Positions 1 through 11,040 of a DNA stretch of 64,000 nucleotides are shown in pieces. Positions within the stretch are counted from its first letter, which is position 1. Every line of letters begins with the position of its first letter. Source of the DNA: Budvicia diplopodorum (GTDB taxonomy: Bacteria > Pseudomonadota > Gammaproteobacteria > Enterobacterales > Enterobacteriaceae); assembly GCF_009800925.1 (NCBI RefSeq), contig NZ_WOYF01000001.1, forward strand, positions 62,001-126,000, in the 5' to 3' direction. Below the pieces are notes generated by a model. The model did not search any database, was not told the DNA's origin, and saw only the letters and a list, made by a program, of their open reading frames with translations. A program made the position numbers and the translations under genes.

Positions 1-1769
1 AGTTCTTGTTTAACGCCTAAATCCGAAGCGGCATCAGGCACAAAGCGTAATCCGCTCTCAAACAGGCGCAGCCTGCTCTGCTGACGATTTTGGTTATACA
101 CCACCGCGCTTAATAAGCCAGTCCAAAGAGACAGGCGCATGGCGGACATTTCAACTGAAATCGGGCTAGGTAAAATCAACGCTTCTTGATCAGGATGCAG
201 CAGGCTTTGTACTTTAGGATCGACAAAACTATAGGTAATGGCTTCCTGATAGCCGCGATCGACCAGCAGCGTTTTCACTCGCCGTAACGAAAGAGTTGCT
301 TCGCGATGGGCGGTCATGACTAAATCAGCCCGAAGCGGTACGTCCGGAACGCTGTTATAGCCATAAACGCGGATAATTTCTTCGATCAGATCTTCTTCAA
401 TCGCCATATCGAAGCGCCAGCTTGGTGCAACAGCAGTCCAGCTATCGCCGTTATAAGTCACGTTACAACCCAGACGCGTAAGAATGTCAGTCACTTGCTC
501 ATCGGGGATAACATGACCCACTAATCGGTCGAGCTTGTGACGGCGCAGCACAATCGTCGCAGGTTTAGGCAACTGGGCTTTATCCGTTACGTCAACAACC
601 GGCCCCGCTTGCCCACCACAGATTTCCAGCAGCAGCGCTGTCGCTCGTTCAATCGCGCGTTCTTGAAGAGCAGGATCCACGCCGCGCTCATAGCGATGGG
701 AAGCGTCGGTGTGCAGACCATAACGACGCGCACGGCCAACAATGGCAAGCGGATTAAAATAGGCGCACTCAAGGAATACGTCTTTGGTCTCTTCGTTAAC
801 GCCGGAATGCTCACCGCCAAAAATGCCGCCTAATGCCAGCGTTTTTTGATGATCGGCTATCACAACGATATCTTGATTAAGCTTAACCTTGTTGCCATCA
901 AGCAGAACCAGCTCTTCACCCTCTTTCGCCATGCGCACAACAATTCCGCCGTCGATACGAGCCAAATCAAACGCGTGCATAGGATGACCCAGTTCCAGCA
1001 AAACGTAATTGGTCACGTCAACCACCGGATCGATAGAACGAATTCCGCAGCGACGCAGCTTTTCACTCATCCACAGCGGCGTAGAGGCTTTAACGTTGAT
1101 ACCCTTTACCACGCGGCCTAAATAGCGCGGACAGGCTTGTGAAGCGTCGACCTGAATAGATATCGTGTCTGGTATAGTAGCCATTACCGGCGTCATGTCC
1201 GGTTCGATTAACGGTAATTTATTAATAACCGCAACGTCACGGGCTACGCCGATAATGCCTAAGCAGTCGGCACGGTTAGGCGTAACGCTAATCTCGACGG
1301 TCACATCATTGAGTTTCAGATATTCACGCAGGTCTTGGCCAATGGGGGCGTCTTCTGGCAGCTCAATGATACCGTTATGGTCTTCGCTGATACCCAGTTC
1401 AGAGAATGAACACAGCATACCTTCAGACGGCTCACCGCGTAGCTTAGCGGCCTTAATTTTAAAATCACCCGGCAGTACTGCGCCAACGGTGGCACAGGCC
1501 ACGGTTAGCCCCTGACGACAGTTCGGGGCCCCGCAAACGATATCCAGCAGCCTATCGCCGCCAACGTTAACTTTGGTTACCCGCAGCTTATCGGCATTAG
1601 GATGTTGACCACACTCAACCACACGCCCGATAACAACACCGGTAAAGTCGCCGGCGACAGGCTCAACGCCGTCAACTTCCAAGCCAGCCATGGTGACCTG
1701 CTCTGATAAAGCTTCACGACTAATTGCAGGGTTGACCCATTCACGCAACCAGGATTCACTGAATTTCAT
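1..1769 (-). CDS. pheT: Phenylalanine--tRNA ligase beta subunit (partial, C-terminus outside window)
   Basis: Beta chain of the alpha2beta2 phenylalanyl-tRNA synthetase, which charges tRNA-Phe in the cytoplasm. Translation from the ATG at 1769 begins [14 protein letters not shown] and stays open to the window edge, giving 589 of the roughly 795 residues usual for the family. The N-terminal EMAP/OB-fold tRNA-binding region (about residues 40-150), the B3/B4 editing region and the B5 region are present; the C-terminal anticodon-binding domain lies beyond the window. It starts 16 bases after the pheS stop, so the two are co-transcribed under the pheM attenuator. Sequence agreement with enterobacterial PheT is strong throughout. 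Confidence 0.97.
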   Translation of the reverse strand, partial: MKFSESWLREWVNPAISREALSEQVTMAGLEVDGVEPVAGDFTGVVIGRVVECGQHPNADKLRVTKVNVGGDRLLDIVCGAPNCRQGLTVACATVGAVLPGDFKIKAAKLRGEPSEGMLCSFSELGISEDHNGIIELPEDAPIGQDLREYLKLNDVTVEISVTPNRADCLGIIGVARDVAVINKLPLIEPDMTPVMATIPDTISIQVDASQACPRYLGRVVKGINVKASTPLWMSEKLRRCGIRSIDPVVDVTNYVLLELGHPMHAFDLARIDGGIVVRMAKEGEELVLLDGNKVKLNQDIVVIADHQKTLALGGIFGGEHSGVNEETKDVFLECAYFNPLAIVGRARRYGLHTDASHRYERGVDPALQERAIERATALLLEICGGQAGPVVDVTDKAQLPKPATIVLRRHKLDRLVGHVIPDEQVTDILTRLGCNVTYNGDSWTAVAPSWRFDMAIEEDLIEEIIRVYGYNSVPDVPLRADLVMTAHREATLSLRRVKTLLVDRGYQEAITYSFVDPKVQSLLHPDQEALILPSPISVEMSAMRLSLWTGLLSAVVYNQNRQQSRLRLFESGLRFVPDAASDLGVKQE

Positions 1770-1785
1770 GTTTTGGCTCCCGCTA

Positions 1786-2802
<1,017 letters not shown>

Positions 2803-2941
2803 TTATTAGGTAATCAAACCCTGTTAAATGTTATATCCGTCATGCTTCAAGCGGCTGTTGCGTTGGCCTACCACCATCCTGCCGCTCGAAATATTTGGCT
2901 ATATGATACATAAATACTTCACGACTAAATTTTAAAACAAC

Positions 2942-2968
2942 AAAAAAGCCTCCTGATAGGAGGCTTTT
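2942..2968 (-). terminator. phe operon attenuator terminator
   Basis: On the minus strand a 10-bp perfect stem (AAAAGCCTCC with its complement, 5-base loop) runs into a T tract, 45 bases after the pheM stop and upstream of pheS. A GGGGCTTT segment at 3000-3007 can pair with the left arm and would act as antiterminator, as in the E. coli pheST attenuator. Confidence 0.9.
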
Positions 2969-3013
2969 AGCGCTAGTTTTCGTTTATTCTCTTACGCGCA
3001 AAGCCCCTTGAAT

Positions 3014-3058
3014 TCAGGCGCTAAAGTAAAAAAAGAAACGGAAAATAACGGTACTCAT
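3014..3058 (-). CDS. pheM: pheST operon leader peptide
   Basis: Fourteen-codon leader peptide, read MSTVIFRFFFYFSA then TGA. Five of the fourteen residues are Phe, and the core IFRFFFYFS is the same as in the E. coli pheM product. Its translation senses charged tRNA-Phe: ribosome stalling on the Phe codons favours the antiterminator over the hairpin at 2942-2968. The peptide is not thought to have a function after synthesis. It lies between the rplT terminator and pheS. Confidence 0.95.
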   Translation of the reverse strand: MSTVIFRFFFYFSA

Positions 3059-3173
3059 GATGGTGTTACCCTGTATCGGTTTGAATATAAAGCGTTTAAA
3101 GTTTGCTTAGACCGCATAATACTACGTTTAATTACTCGCTATTACCAACAATTATATGAGCAATTAAAAGTAA

Positions 3174-3197
3174 AAGAGGGAGTATAAACTCCCTCTT
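3174..3197 (-). terminator. Terminator after rplT
   Basis: A 9-10 bp stem of AGAGGGAGT and its complement with a 4-base loop, followed on the minus strand by TTTT. It lies just after the rplT stop and closes the thrS-infC-rpmI-rplT unit before the phe promoter region. Confidence 0.85.
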
Positions 3198-3206
3198 CTA
3201 TCTGGC

Positions 3207-3590
<384 letters not shown>

Positions 3591-3597
3591 TTAAAAG

Positions 3598-3819
<222 letters not shown>

Positions 3820-3847
3820 TTAATAAAACGAACCAGTTAGGCGAATA

Positions 3848-3879
3848 AAACCCGAACGGTATAAATACCATTCGGGTTT
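3848..3879 (-). terminator. infC-rpmI intergenic hairpin (attenuator-like)
   Basis: Arms of 14 bases with one mismatch and a 4-base loop, AAACCCGAA...TTCGGGTTT, followed on the minus strand by TATT. It lies between infC and rpmI, where E. coli has a partial terminator and the L20 control region. It could reduce read-through or shape the rpmI leader. Confidence 0.6.
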
Positions 3880-3894
3880 CACTACTTGTATGCC

Positions 3895-4437
3895 TTACTG
3901 TTTCTTCTTAGGGGCGAGCACCATCACCATTTGGCGGCCTTCAATCCTACTTGGGTAGGATTCAACAACTGCCAATTCGGCGAGATCGTCACGGACGCGG
4001 TTAAGCACTTCCATACCAATCTGCTGATGCGCCATCTCACGACCGCGAAAACGCAGTGTGATCTTAGCTTTATCGCCATCTTCCAGAAAGCGAATCAGGT
4101 TGCGTAGTTTGACCTGATAGTCGCCATCATCTGTACCAGGACGGAATTTAATTTCCTTGATCTGGACAACTTTTTGTTTTTTCTTCTGCTCTTTTGTAGC
4201 CTTACTCTTTTCATAGAGAAATTTGCCGTAATCCATCACACGGCAAACTGGCGGCTCAGCATTTGGACTGATCTCTACCAGATCAACACCTGCTTCTTCT
4301 GCTTTCTGCAGCGCTTCATTCAGACTGACAATCCCAATTTGCTCGCCATCGATGCCAGTTAATCGAACTTCACGGGCGCGAATCTCTGTGTTAATGCGAT
4401 TAGGACGCGCTGTTTGAACTCTTTTTCCGCCTTTAAT
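3895..4437 (-). CDS. infC: Translation initiation factor IF-3 (AUU start)
   Basis: IF-3 binds the 30S subunit, prevents subunit joining and checks start-codon choice. Reading back from the conserved C-terminus gives 180 residues, the E. coli length, only if translation begins at ATT (4437-4435), followed by [18 protein letters not shown]. No ATG occurs before MDYGKF far inside the N-terminal domain. A GGAGGAATAAAGT element overlapping the thrS stop supplies the ribosome binding site. The rare AUU start lets IF-3 repress its own translation. The N-domain, Lys-rich linker (about 75-95) and C-domain are all present. Confidence 0.97.
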   Translation of the reverse strand: MKGGKRVQTARPNRINTEIRAREVRLTGIDGEQIGIVSLNEALQKAEEAGVDLVEISPNAEPPVCRVMDYGKFLYEKSKATKEQKKKQKVVQIKEIKFRPGTDDGDYQVKLRNLIRFLEDGDKAKITLRFRGREMAHQQIGMEVLNRVRDDLAELAVVESYPSRIEGRQMVMVLAPKKKQ

Positions 4438-4440
4438 ACT

Positions 4441-6369
4441 TTATTCCTCCAGTTGATTAAGACTACGACTGCGTATTTCTTGTTGCAGTTTTTCAATCAC
4501 GTAACTTACGTCAAGACTGCCTAAGTCTTTTCCGCGGCGGGTGCGCACAGCAACGTTGCCAGCTTCAACCTCTTTATCGCCACAGACTAACATATAAGGC
4601 ACGCGTCGTAGAGTATGTTCGCGAATTTTAAAGCCTATTTTTTCATTTCTCAAGTCTGCTTTCGCACGAATGCCCGCAGCCTGCAGTTTTTTGGTTAATT
4701 CACTGACGTAATCCGCCTGAGCATCGGTGATATTCATCACCACAACCTGCTGCGGCGCTAACCATGTCGGGAAGAAACCGGCGCACTCTTCAGTTAAGAT
4801 GCCGATAAAGCGCTCTAATGAGCCTAAAATGGCCCGGTGAATCATAACCGGCACGTGGCGCTCGTTATCTTCACCTACGAAAGAAGCACTTAAACGCTCA
4901 GGTAATGAAAAGTCGAGTTGCACAGTACCACACTGCCATGCGCGATCCAAACAATCGTGTAAAGTAAATTCAATTTTAGGTCCGTAGAACGCACCTTCAC
5001 CCGGCTGATAGTCAAACTCTAAACCGTTTGCGGTTAGCGCCTCGGCTAAATCGCGCTCTGCGCGATCCCACGTTTCATCGCTGCCAATACGCTTTTCAGG
5101 GCGGGTAGACAGTTTCACGCTGATATTCTGGAAGCCAAAAGTGCTGTACAGGTCGTAGACCATTTTAATACAGCTGGTTACTTCAGTACGTACCTGTTCT
5201 TCAGTACAGAAAATATGGGCATCGTCTTGAGTAAAGCCACGAACGCGCATCAGGCCGTGTAGCGAGCCTGATGGCTCATTGCGGTGGCAGCAACCGAACT
5301 CTGCCATTCTTAGCGGCAAATCGCGGTATGATTTTAAACCCTGATTGAAAATCTGGACGTGGCCCGGACAGTTCATGGGTTTAATGCAATATTCACGGTT
5401 TTCAGAAGACGTGGTAAACATCGCGTCTTTGTAGTTTTCCCAGTGCCCGGTTTTTTCCCACAGCACGCGATCCATCATAAACGGACCTTTTACTTCTTGA
5501 TAATCGTATTCTCTAAGCTTCATACGCACGAAGGCTTCAAGCTCACGGAAGATAGTCCAGCCGTCATTGTGCCAGAACACCATGCCTGGCGCTTCTTCCT
5601 GCATATGATATAAATCTAATTGCTTACCGATCTTGCGGTGGTCACGCTTGGCGGCTTCTTCTAAACGCTGTAGATAAGCGCTAAGCTGCTTTTTATCCGC
5701 CCATGCGGTACCGTAAATACGCTGCAGCATTTTATTATTGCTGTCGCCACGCCAGTATGCGCCCGATACTTTCTGTAGTTTGAAATTATGGCAGAAACGC
5801 ATGTTTGGCACGTGCGGGCCACGGCACATATCGACATACTCTTCATGGTGATACAGCGCCGGATGAGCGTCACGGCCGATATTTTCATCAAGAATACGTA
5901 ATTTATATATTTCACCGCGGGCTTCAAAGGTGTTCCGAGCTTCCTGCCAGCTGACTTTCTTCTTAATAACGTCGTAATCTTTTTTAGCCAGTTCCAGCAT
6001 ACGCTGCTCAAGTAAATCGAGATCTTCCTGATTTAAGGCTCTGTCGAGATCGACATCATAATAGAAACCGTTGTCAATGGTCGGACCGATCGCCATTTTG
6101 GTATCTGGCCAAAGTTGCTGGATGGCATGCCCCAGCAGGTGGGCGCATGAGTGGCGAATAATTTCTAAGCCATCTTCATCTTTAGCCGTAATAATTTCTA
6201 ATTTAGCGTCGTTCTCAATTAAATCACAGGCATCGATACGTTCACCGTTAATACGACCAGCGATGCAGGCTTTAGCCAGACCGGGGCCGATATCACGGGC
6301 GATATCCATCACTGAAACTGCATTATCGTATTGACGTTGGCTTCCATCAGGAAGAGTTATAACCGGCAT
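4441..6369 (-). CDS. thrS: Threonine--tRNA ligase
   Basis: Class II threonyl-tRNA synthetase, 642 residues as in E. coli. In order: a TGS domain (1-61), an editing domain with the HxxxH motif (HSCAH, residues 73-77) that clears mischarged Ser-tRNA, the catalytic core with zinc ligands near C334 (NCPGH), H385 (DDAHIF) and H511 (MIHRAI), and the anticodon-binding domain from about 535. Its stop lies three bases before the infC AUU start, so translation is probably coupled. The leader carries a likely self-repression operator at 6386-6404. Confidence 0.99.
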   Translation of the reverse strand: MPVITLPDGSQRQYDNAVSVMDIARDIGPGLAKACIAGRINGERIDACDLIENDAKLEIITAKDEDGLEIIRHSCAHLLGHAIQQLWPDTKMAIGPTIDNGFYYDVDLDRALNQEDLDLLEQRMLELAKKDYDVIKKKVSWQEARNTFEARGEIYKLRILDENIGRDAHPALYHHEEYVDMCRGPHVPNMRFCHNFKLQKVSGAYWRGDSNNKMLQRIYGTAWADKKQLSAYLQRLEEAAKRDHRKIGKQLDLYHMQEEAPGMVFWHNDGWTIFRELEAFVRMKLREYDYQEVKGPFMMDRVLWEKTGHWENYKDAMFTTSSENREYCIKPMNCPGHVQIFNQGLKSYRDLPLRMAEFGCCHRNEPSGSLHGLMRVRGFTQDDAHIFCTEEQVRTEVTSCIKMVYDLYSTFGFQNISVKLSTRPEKRIGSDETWDRAERDLAEALTANGLEFDYQPGEGAFYGPKIEFTLHDCLDRAWQCGTVQLDFSLPERLSASFVGEDNERHVPVMIHRAILGSLERFIGILTEECAGFFPTWLAPQQVVVMNITDAQADYVSELTKKLQAAGIRAKADLRNEKIGFKIREHTLRRVPYMLVCGDKEVEAGNVAVRTRRGKDLGSLDVSYVIEKLQQEIRSRSLNQLEE

Positions 6370-6385
6370 GACATTTCCTTATTTA

Positions 6386-6404
6386 CAGTGGTGACCCACA
6401 CGAC
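6386..6404 (-). promoter_or_regulatory. Candidate thrS translational operator
   Basis: Just upstream of the thrS ribosome binding site (AAGGA, 6 bases before ATG) the minus strand reads GTCGTGTGGGTCACCACTG, with a CGT triplet (6402-6400) matching the threonine anticodon. In E. coli, ThrRS binds an anticodon-like CGU loop in this position and blocks its own translation. Position and sequence resemble that operator; the fold was not computed. Confidence 0.45.
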
Positions 6405-6666
6405 AGATCGCATGTAAAAAATTATTTATAATTAAATCAATGGATTGATATTACCGTTCGATTCACGAGTATCGAAACGGTACACAATGATGTACGCACA
6501 CTGATTTGTAGTTATCGGTAGTTATCGTTTCCCAAAAAACGAAAGGCGGATTTTAGCACTGTGATTAGTGAGTTGATAGTGCAAGATTACGATTTAACCA
6601 ATTTCAATCAGGCTGCCGTTGCTCTTGTTGGTTGAACCTGTAATCGCTTATGTCACACTCGTAAAT

Positions 6667-6696
6667 ATAAACACCGGAATTAGCTCCGGTGTTTAT
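6667..6696 (-). terminator. Inverted repeat downstream of yniA
   Basis: A perfect 12-bp stem (ATAAACACCGGA) with a 6-base loop lies 20 bases after the yniA stop. The T tract is weak, but the position fits a terminator separating yniA from the thrS promoter region. The rest of 6405-6666 holds the AT-rich thrS promoter region and nothing else I can name. Confidence 0.65.
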
Positions 6697-6716
6697 CGTT
6701 TATCAACCCAATTAAA

Positions 6717-7586
6717 CTATAGCTCAGCGCCAAACAGCCGTTCAACGGTGTGCAGTGCCGCGTCAATATGATCGCCACCGAACAGATTAGCCCGGTTTAA
6801 TAAATAGTACAGTTGATACAGCGGCTGACGTTCAATAAAGCCTTGAGGCAGAGGCCAAATGCTTTGATAGCCATCATAAATTTGAGCGGGTAAATGCGGA
6901 TACAGCGGCAGCATGGCTAAATCACATTCGCGATCGCCCCAATAGCAGGCAGGATCGAAAATAACCGGACCAAGCGTACTAACGCCACAGTTAGCGGGCC
7001 AGAGATCTCCGTGTAACAATGAAGGCTGCGGATGGTGGCTCTTCAAGCGCTGTTTAACAAGGCCAATGATAGTATCAATATCACCATAGTAGAGCCCTTT
7101 TTCATTGGCCAGCTGTAATTGCCAGCCAATGCGCTGTTCGGCAAAAAATACGTTCCAGTAGCGCTGCCAGGCATTAGGCTGAGGCGTGGTGGCTAAATCA
7201 CTATCAAAATCTAGCCCGAACTGGGGCTGATCGCTCCATTGGTGGAGTTTAGCTAATTGCTGACCAAGGCAATAAGCGTGATGGGCATCCAGCGGTTTCT
7301 GAGGTAAATACTCAAGCAGTAGAAAACTATGGTCACGGTCATAGCCAACGCCATAAACCTCTGGCACCCGAACCGTTTTACTTTTAGCCAGCATGGCTAA
7401 CTGGTCAGATTCGGCGGTAAATATGGGTAAAATGTCGCGCGTGTCATACTTAATAAAGACGTCTTTTTCTCCGTTGCTGGCCCTGCGAGCGTGATGAATA
7501 TCTCCTCCCGGCAATTCCCCTTTCTCAGTGATGGTATAAGCTTCACCCCAATACTCACTCAATAAATGACTGACGGATTGCCACAT
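6717..7586 (-). CDS. yniA: Fructosamine kinase-family protein YniA
   Basis: Member of the fructosamine kinase/ketosamine-3-kinase family, which phosphorylates sugars attached to lysines of glycated proteins; the enterobacterial substrate is not firmly known. It has 289 residues in a kinase-like fold, with the ATP-binding region at the N-terminus, the catalytic HGDLWPAN motif near residue 194 and the metal-binding segment FDPACYWGDRECDLAM after it. Both match the E. coli protein closely. It lies downstream of yniB on the same strand, 222 bases apart, so co-transcription is uncertain. Confidence 0.95.
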   Translation of the reverse strand: MWQSVSHLLSEYWGEAYTITEKGELPGGDIHHARRASNGEKDVFIKYDTRDILPIFTAESDQLAMLAKSKTVRVPEVYGVGYDRDHSFLLLEYLPQKPLDAHHAYCLGQQLAKLHQWSDQPQFGLDFDSDLATTPQPNAWQRYWNVFFAEQRIGWQLQLANEKGLYYGDIDTIIGLVKQRLKSHHPQPSLLHGDLWPANCGVSTLGPVIFDPACYWGDRECDLAMLPLYPHLPAQIYDGYQSIWPLPQGFIERQPLYQLYYLLNRANLFGGDHIDAALHTVERLFGAEL

Positions 7587-7748
7587 GACATTACCCCAAG
7601 GTTATGATCAAGATGGTCTCAGGTTAACCTGTTGATGGCTGAGAAACCTCGATCTAAAGCACAGCTTTGGCTTAAAAGACGCGTTTAACCAGCGCGCTGG
7701 TCCCACCATTGTATGGACAGAATGAAGAAAGCAACATAAGAGGAATGT

Positions 7749-7778
7749 TATAGGCTAGTGTAAATTCGCTAACCTATA
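7749..7778. repeat. Inverted repeat between yniB and yniA
   Basis: TATAGGCTAG and CTAACCTATA form 10-base arms with one mismatch around a 10-base spacer. The element lies 30 bases past the yniB stop and 163 bases upstream of yniA. It could be the yniB terminator or an operator for yniA; the sequence alone does not decide. Confidence 0.4.
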
Positions 7779-7808
7779 ATATTAAAGGTAGAAGAGAATG
7801 TGGAAATA

Positions 7809-8354
7809 TTAAAGCATATCGATCATGCGTAGGATGGCATAAACAATCACACCCCAGATAACCGGTGAAACATACAGTAAACCAAACTGAGCAAAGATCG
7901 AGGTATTAGGAATCGAAACCAGCGCCTGAAGCTCTTCACGGCCACGCCCTTCTGCACCATTCATCCCTTCCAGTGCAGCCCGCTGAATTACGCCTTCTCG
8001 AATAGCGTATACACGCTTAGTTAAGCGGGCTCCGGCAGCCTGTAGCGCTAATCCAACAAAGATTAAAGCAAAAATGACGATAAACCACAGTGAACAACTC
8101 GAAGACCAGTTGCTTAGGTTTGGAAGCGGCGAATTAACCCAAAAGTACTCACAAAAACCCGTGTACTGACGGACAATATCGACCATGACATTAATAAAAT
8201 CCATAACAACAGCAGTCATTTCACGCACCTGCTCTTTAGGCGCAACGAGATATTTGAGCAACGAAATAATCGTTGAAACTAATGCCGGAATAAAAATGAC
8301 TATGCCAACAATGCGTTTGATTAACGCAACAACGTTGGCCTGATGGTGAGTCAT
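7809..8354 (-). CDS. yniB: YniB family membrane protein
   Basis: Inner-membrane protein of unknown function, 181 residues. The N-terminal half (VALIKRIVGIVIFIPALVST), the SPLPN segment near residue 75, the FALIFVGLALQAAGARL helix and a C-terminal hydrophobic helix match E. coli YniB in order. Three or four membrane segments are visible. The ATG at 8354 is preferred over one 11 codons upstream because GGAGG lies 6 bases before it and the product then aligns with the E. coli start. It neighbours yniA, as in E. coli. Confidence 0.93.
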   Translation of the reverse strand: MTHHQANVVALIKRIVGIVIFIPALVSTIISLLKYLVAPKEQVREMTAVVMDFINVMVDIVRQYTGFCEYFWVNSPLPNLSNWSSSCSLWFIVIFALIFVGLALQAAGARLTKRVYAIREGVIQRAALEGMNGAEGRGREELQALVSIPNTSIFAQFGLLYVSPVIWGVIVYAILRMIDML

Positions 8355-8449
8355 ACTGCCTCCATGTTGAAACACCTGATTTCTCATTAGAATAAGAAAC
8401 CCTTTCTGAGCCTGAAATAATAGCTAACCCAAATTTCAGACAATATAAA

Positions 8450-8477
8450 GGCCCGGTATGATAATCAGTACCGGACC
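8450..8477 (-). terminator. Terminator after ynhF
   Basis: Stem of about 9 bp (GGTCCGGTA with TACCGGGCC, one G-T pair) and a 10-base loop, followed on the minus strand by TTTATATT. It lies 12 bases after the ynhF stop. Confidence 0.7.
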
Positions 8478-8488
8478 TTCTTTTTATT

Positions 8489-8578
8489 CTAGTGTAGAAC
8501 AGCGATTAAGCTATAAGTTACTATTAACGCTAGTGCAAAAACGGTGGTGGTTAAAGACCATTTTAAATCAGAACACAT
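8489..8578 (-). CDS. ynhF: Small membrane protein YnhF (29 aa)
   Basis: A 29-residue reading frame beginning MCSDLKWSLTTTVFALALIV and ending IAVLH, behind an AAGGAAAAACGAT ribosome-binding stretch and followed by a clear terminator. It has a single membrane helix. Length, the SDLK-SL-TT N-terminus and the A-LH C-terminus match E. coli YnhF, a small stress-associated inner-membrane protein of unknown function that also lies beside purR. Such genes are often missed because of their length. Neighbourhood plus motif make the assignment strong. Confidence 0.9.
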   Translation of the reverse strand: MCSDLKWSLTTTVFALALIVTYSLIAVLH

Positions 8579-8756
8579 ATCGTTTTTCCTTAAGGTAAAC
8601 TGACGCTGAGTGATAAACTCTGGCTAAGAACTAAAAAATACGCCAAAATTCACCGCCAGTTATCACTGAAGCCTTTAATTAAGGCTAACTACAATGACGA
8701 TAACTTAAATTCTACACCGTTTTGCTTTTAAAGTGTAATCCGTTAACCGAAAGAAA

Positions 8757-8772
8757 AAGCAATCGTTAACTT
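8757..8772 (+). promoter_or_regulatory. PurR operator upstream of purR
   Basis: AAGCAATCGTTAACTT matches the PurR consensus ANGCAANCGNTTNCNT at all but one defined position. It lies 52 bases before the purR start, where autoregulation by PurR with hypoxanthine or guanine is expected from E. coli. Confidence 0.75.
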
Positions 8773-8824
8773 ATCCGTTTACACTCTATTTAATACTAGT
8801 GAAAGCTCAGGAGTACTCTGTCTT

Positions 8825-9841
8825 ATGGCAACAATAAAGGATGTGGCTAAACATGCTGGCGTCTCTACAACAACGGTCTCCCACGTTATTAATAAAACTC
8901 GTTTTGTAGCTGAAGATACCAAAACGGCCGTCTGGGCAGCCATTAAGCAATTGAACTATTCTCCTAGCGCCGTTGCCCGTAGCTTAAAAGTCAATAACAC
9001 TAAAACTATTGGCCTGCTCGCGACATCAAGCGGCTCACCCTATTTTGCCGAAGTCATTCAGGCAGTAGAAGCAGCCTGTTACAAAAAAGGCTATACCCTG
9101 ATCTTATGTAACTCACAAAACGATCTGGAAAAGCAGGAATCCTACCTCGCCATGCTGGCTCAAAAGCGGGTCGACGGCATGCTGGTTATGTGTTCTGAAT
9201 ATCCGGCTCCGCTGCTCAATCTATTGCAGAATTACCACAATATCCCAATGATGGTAATGGACTGGGGTAAGCACAGCGATTTTACTGACAATATTGAAGA
9301 TAACGGTTTCCACGGTGGATATCTGGCTACCCGCTATTTGATCGACCGCGGCCATAGGGAAATTGCGACCATCACCGGACAGCTTAATGAGCATACCGGG
9401 CGTGAGCGGCATAAAGGCTTTTTATATGCGCTAAAAGAGGCCAAAATTGCTATTCCTGATGAATGGATTATCGAAGCTGACTTCCAGCCGCATGAAGGCT
9501 ATGAAGGAATGATGAAGCTGCTTAACGTGTCCAAACGCCCTACCGCACTATTTTGTGGCGGCGACGTGATTGCGATGGGTGCGCTTTGTGCCGCCGGTGA
9601 AATGGGGCTTCAGGTACCGGAAGATATTTCCGTTATCGGATATGACAATATTGCCAACACCCGCTTCTTTAACCCACCGTTGACCACCATTCAACAGCCG
9701 AAAGAAACGTTGGCTGAAATGGCTCTGGATATGCTGCTGGATAAGATCATTAATAAGCGTGAAACCAACAATTCGATTGAATTACATCCCGAGCTGGTTG
9801 AACGCCATTCAGTCACTGACGGACCTCACTTGAATAAATAG
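8825..9841 (+). CDS. purR: HTH-type transcriptional repressor PurR
   Basis: LacI-family repressor of purine synthesis genes that binds DNA with hypoxanthine or guanine as corepressor. It has 338 residues (341 in E. coli). The helix-turn-helix and hinge helix ([20 protein letters not shown], then [11 protein letters not shown] to about residue 58) are nearly identical to E. coli PurR, followed by a periplasmic-binding-protein-like ligand domain with SPYFAE and IGYDN segments. A PurR box lies in its promoter. The gene is divergent from ynhF and convergent with htpX. Confidence 0.97.
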   Translation: MATIKDVAKHAGVSTTTVSHVINKTRFVAEDTKTAVWAAIKQLNYSPSAVARSLKVNNTKTIGLLATSSGSPYFAEVIQAVEAACYKKGYTLILCNSQNDLEKQESYLAMLAQKRVDGMLVMCSEYPAPLLNLLQNYHNIPMMVMDWGKHSDFTDNIEDNGFHGGYLATRYLIDRGHREIATITGQLNEHTGRERHKGFLYALKEAKIAIPDEWIIEADFQPHEGYEGMMKLLNVSKRPTALFCGGDVIAMGALCAAGEMGLQVPEDISVIGYDNIANTRFFNPPLTTIQQPKETLAEMALDMLLDKIINKRETNNSIELHPELVERHSVTDGPHLNK

Positions 9842-9868
9842 TAATTGGAACGTTGAGTTAGCTATACC

Positions 9869-9894
9869 AGAAGGCACCTTTACCGGTGCCTTCT
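9869..9894. terminator. Bidirectional terminator between purR and htpX
   Basis: A perfect 10-bp stem (AGAAGGCACC and its complement) with a 6-base loop lies between the convergent purR and htpX genes and can end transcription from both sides. Confidence 0.8.
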
Positions 9895-9912
9895 TAGTTA
9901 ATATACCTTCAA

Positions 9913-10788
9913 TTACTTCAGATATTGGCCCGAACGCAATGCTTCAATACGTTTATCTAAGGGAGGATGCGACAAAAACAGCTCGCTAAATGCCTTCGAT
10001 TTACCGTTAATACAGAAAGCCAGCATCGTTGACTCTTCCTGAGGCTCATAGCTGGTTTTTAACCGCTGTAACGCAGCAATCATTTTTTCGCGACCCACTA
10101 AGCTTGCCGATCCGGCATCAGCCCTGAACTCACGGTGGCGTGAAAACCACATGGTGATAATATTGGCCAGAACGCCAAACACCAGTTCAAGCACCATCGA
10201 CACCGCAAAGTAAATCATTGAGTTACCGGACGAGTTTTCATTACCCCGATTAGACAGAAAACCCGCAGCAATCTGAGCCAAAAGCCTCGAAATAAAGATA
10301 ACAAAGGTATTTACTACACCTTGCAGTAACGTCATTGTGACCATGTCACCATTAGCAATATGGCTAATCTCATGGGCCAATACCGCTTCAGCTTCATCAC
10401 GGCTCATGTTTTGCAATAAACCGGAGCTAACAGCGACCAGCGAAGCGTCACGCCTTGCGCCGGTGGCAAATGCATTGATATCCGGCGCCTGATAGATAGC
10501 AACCTGGGGCATGGCAATACCGGCCTGTTGAGATTGGCGCTTCACCGTATCGACCAACCAGCGTTCAGCCTCACTGCTCGGTTGCTCAATAACCTGCCCG
10601 CCAACGGCGCGTAAAGCCATCCATTTAGACAGCCACAGTGAGACAAAAGCACCGCCAAAGCCGAACAGCCCTGACATAATCATCAGTCCTTGAACGCTGC
10701 TTCCCTGAATACCGGTCAGGCTCAGTACCAGCCCAAAAACCAGCATAACCGCAAGGTTAGTTAATAAAAAGAGCGCTATACGCATCAT
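9913..10788 (-). CDS. htpX: Protease HtpX
   Basis: Inner-membrane zinc metalloprotease of family M48 that works with FtsH in quality control of membrane proteins. It has 291 residues with four hydrophobic segments: two at the N-terminus (about 4-55) and two around residues 155-215. The zinc motif HEISH lies near residues 139-143 and the third ligand in EFRADAGSA near 222. Match to E. coli is very high. In E. coli it is part of the Cpx envelope-stress regulon; no CpxR box was looked for here. It lies next to prc. Confidence 0.98.
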   Translation of the reverse strand: MMRIALFLLTNLAVMLVFGLVLSLTGIQGSSVQGLMIMSGLFGFGGAFVSLWLSKWMALRAVGGQVIEQPSSEAERWLVDTVKRQSQQAGIAMPQVAIYQAPDINAFATGARRDASLVAVSSGLLQNMSRDEAEAVLAHEISHIANGDMVTMTLLQGVVNTFVIFISRLLAQIAAGFLSNRGNENSSGNSMIYFAVSMVLELVFGVLANIITMWFSRHREFRADAGSASLVGREKMIAALQRLKTSYEPQEESTMLAFCINGKSKAFSELFLSHPPLDKRIEALRSGQYLK

Positions 10789-10991
10789 AAAATGACATTT
10801 CCTCAGAGAAGTAAAAATAGTTAGTACTATCCTGATCTTATGGGTTAATAGCTGAAATTCAAGGGTAGCTGGGCAATCTTTAACAATCAGTTCATAACTT
10901 TACAATTGTGAATAAATAGCTGCACGTGGCGAACCGTCTACCACTCAATCGCCTGTCTAAGTATAGCCCGATTAAACGCTGGTAAAAAAAT

Positions 10992-11010
10992 AAGGCGCAC
11001 CCTGTGCGCC
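10992..11010 (-). terminator. Terminator after prc
   Basis: A 7-bp GC-rich stem (GGCGCAC and its complement, 3-base loop CCT or AGG), followed on the minus strand by TTATTTTTTT. It lies 31 bases past the prc stop. Confidence 0.85.
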
Positions 11011-11040
11011 CTATTTAACTAAACTAACTTATTGAACTGG

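Noticed and set aside
2837-2893. Segment with CTTCAAGCGGCTGTTGCG resembling a common enterobacterial extragenic repeat
   Set aside because: Only a partial likeness to the CTTCAAG...GTTGGC type of repeat and no second copy in the window, so it is not listed as a repeat.
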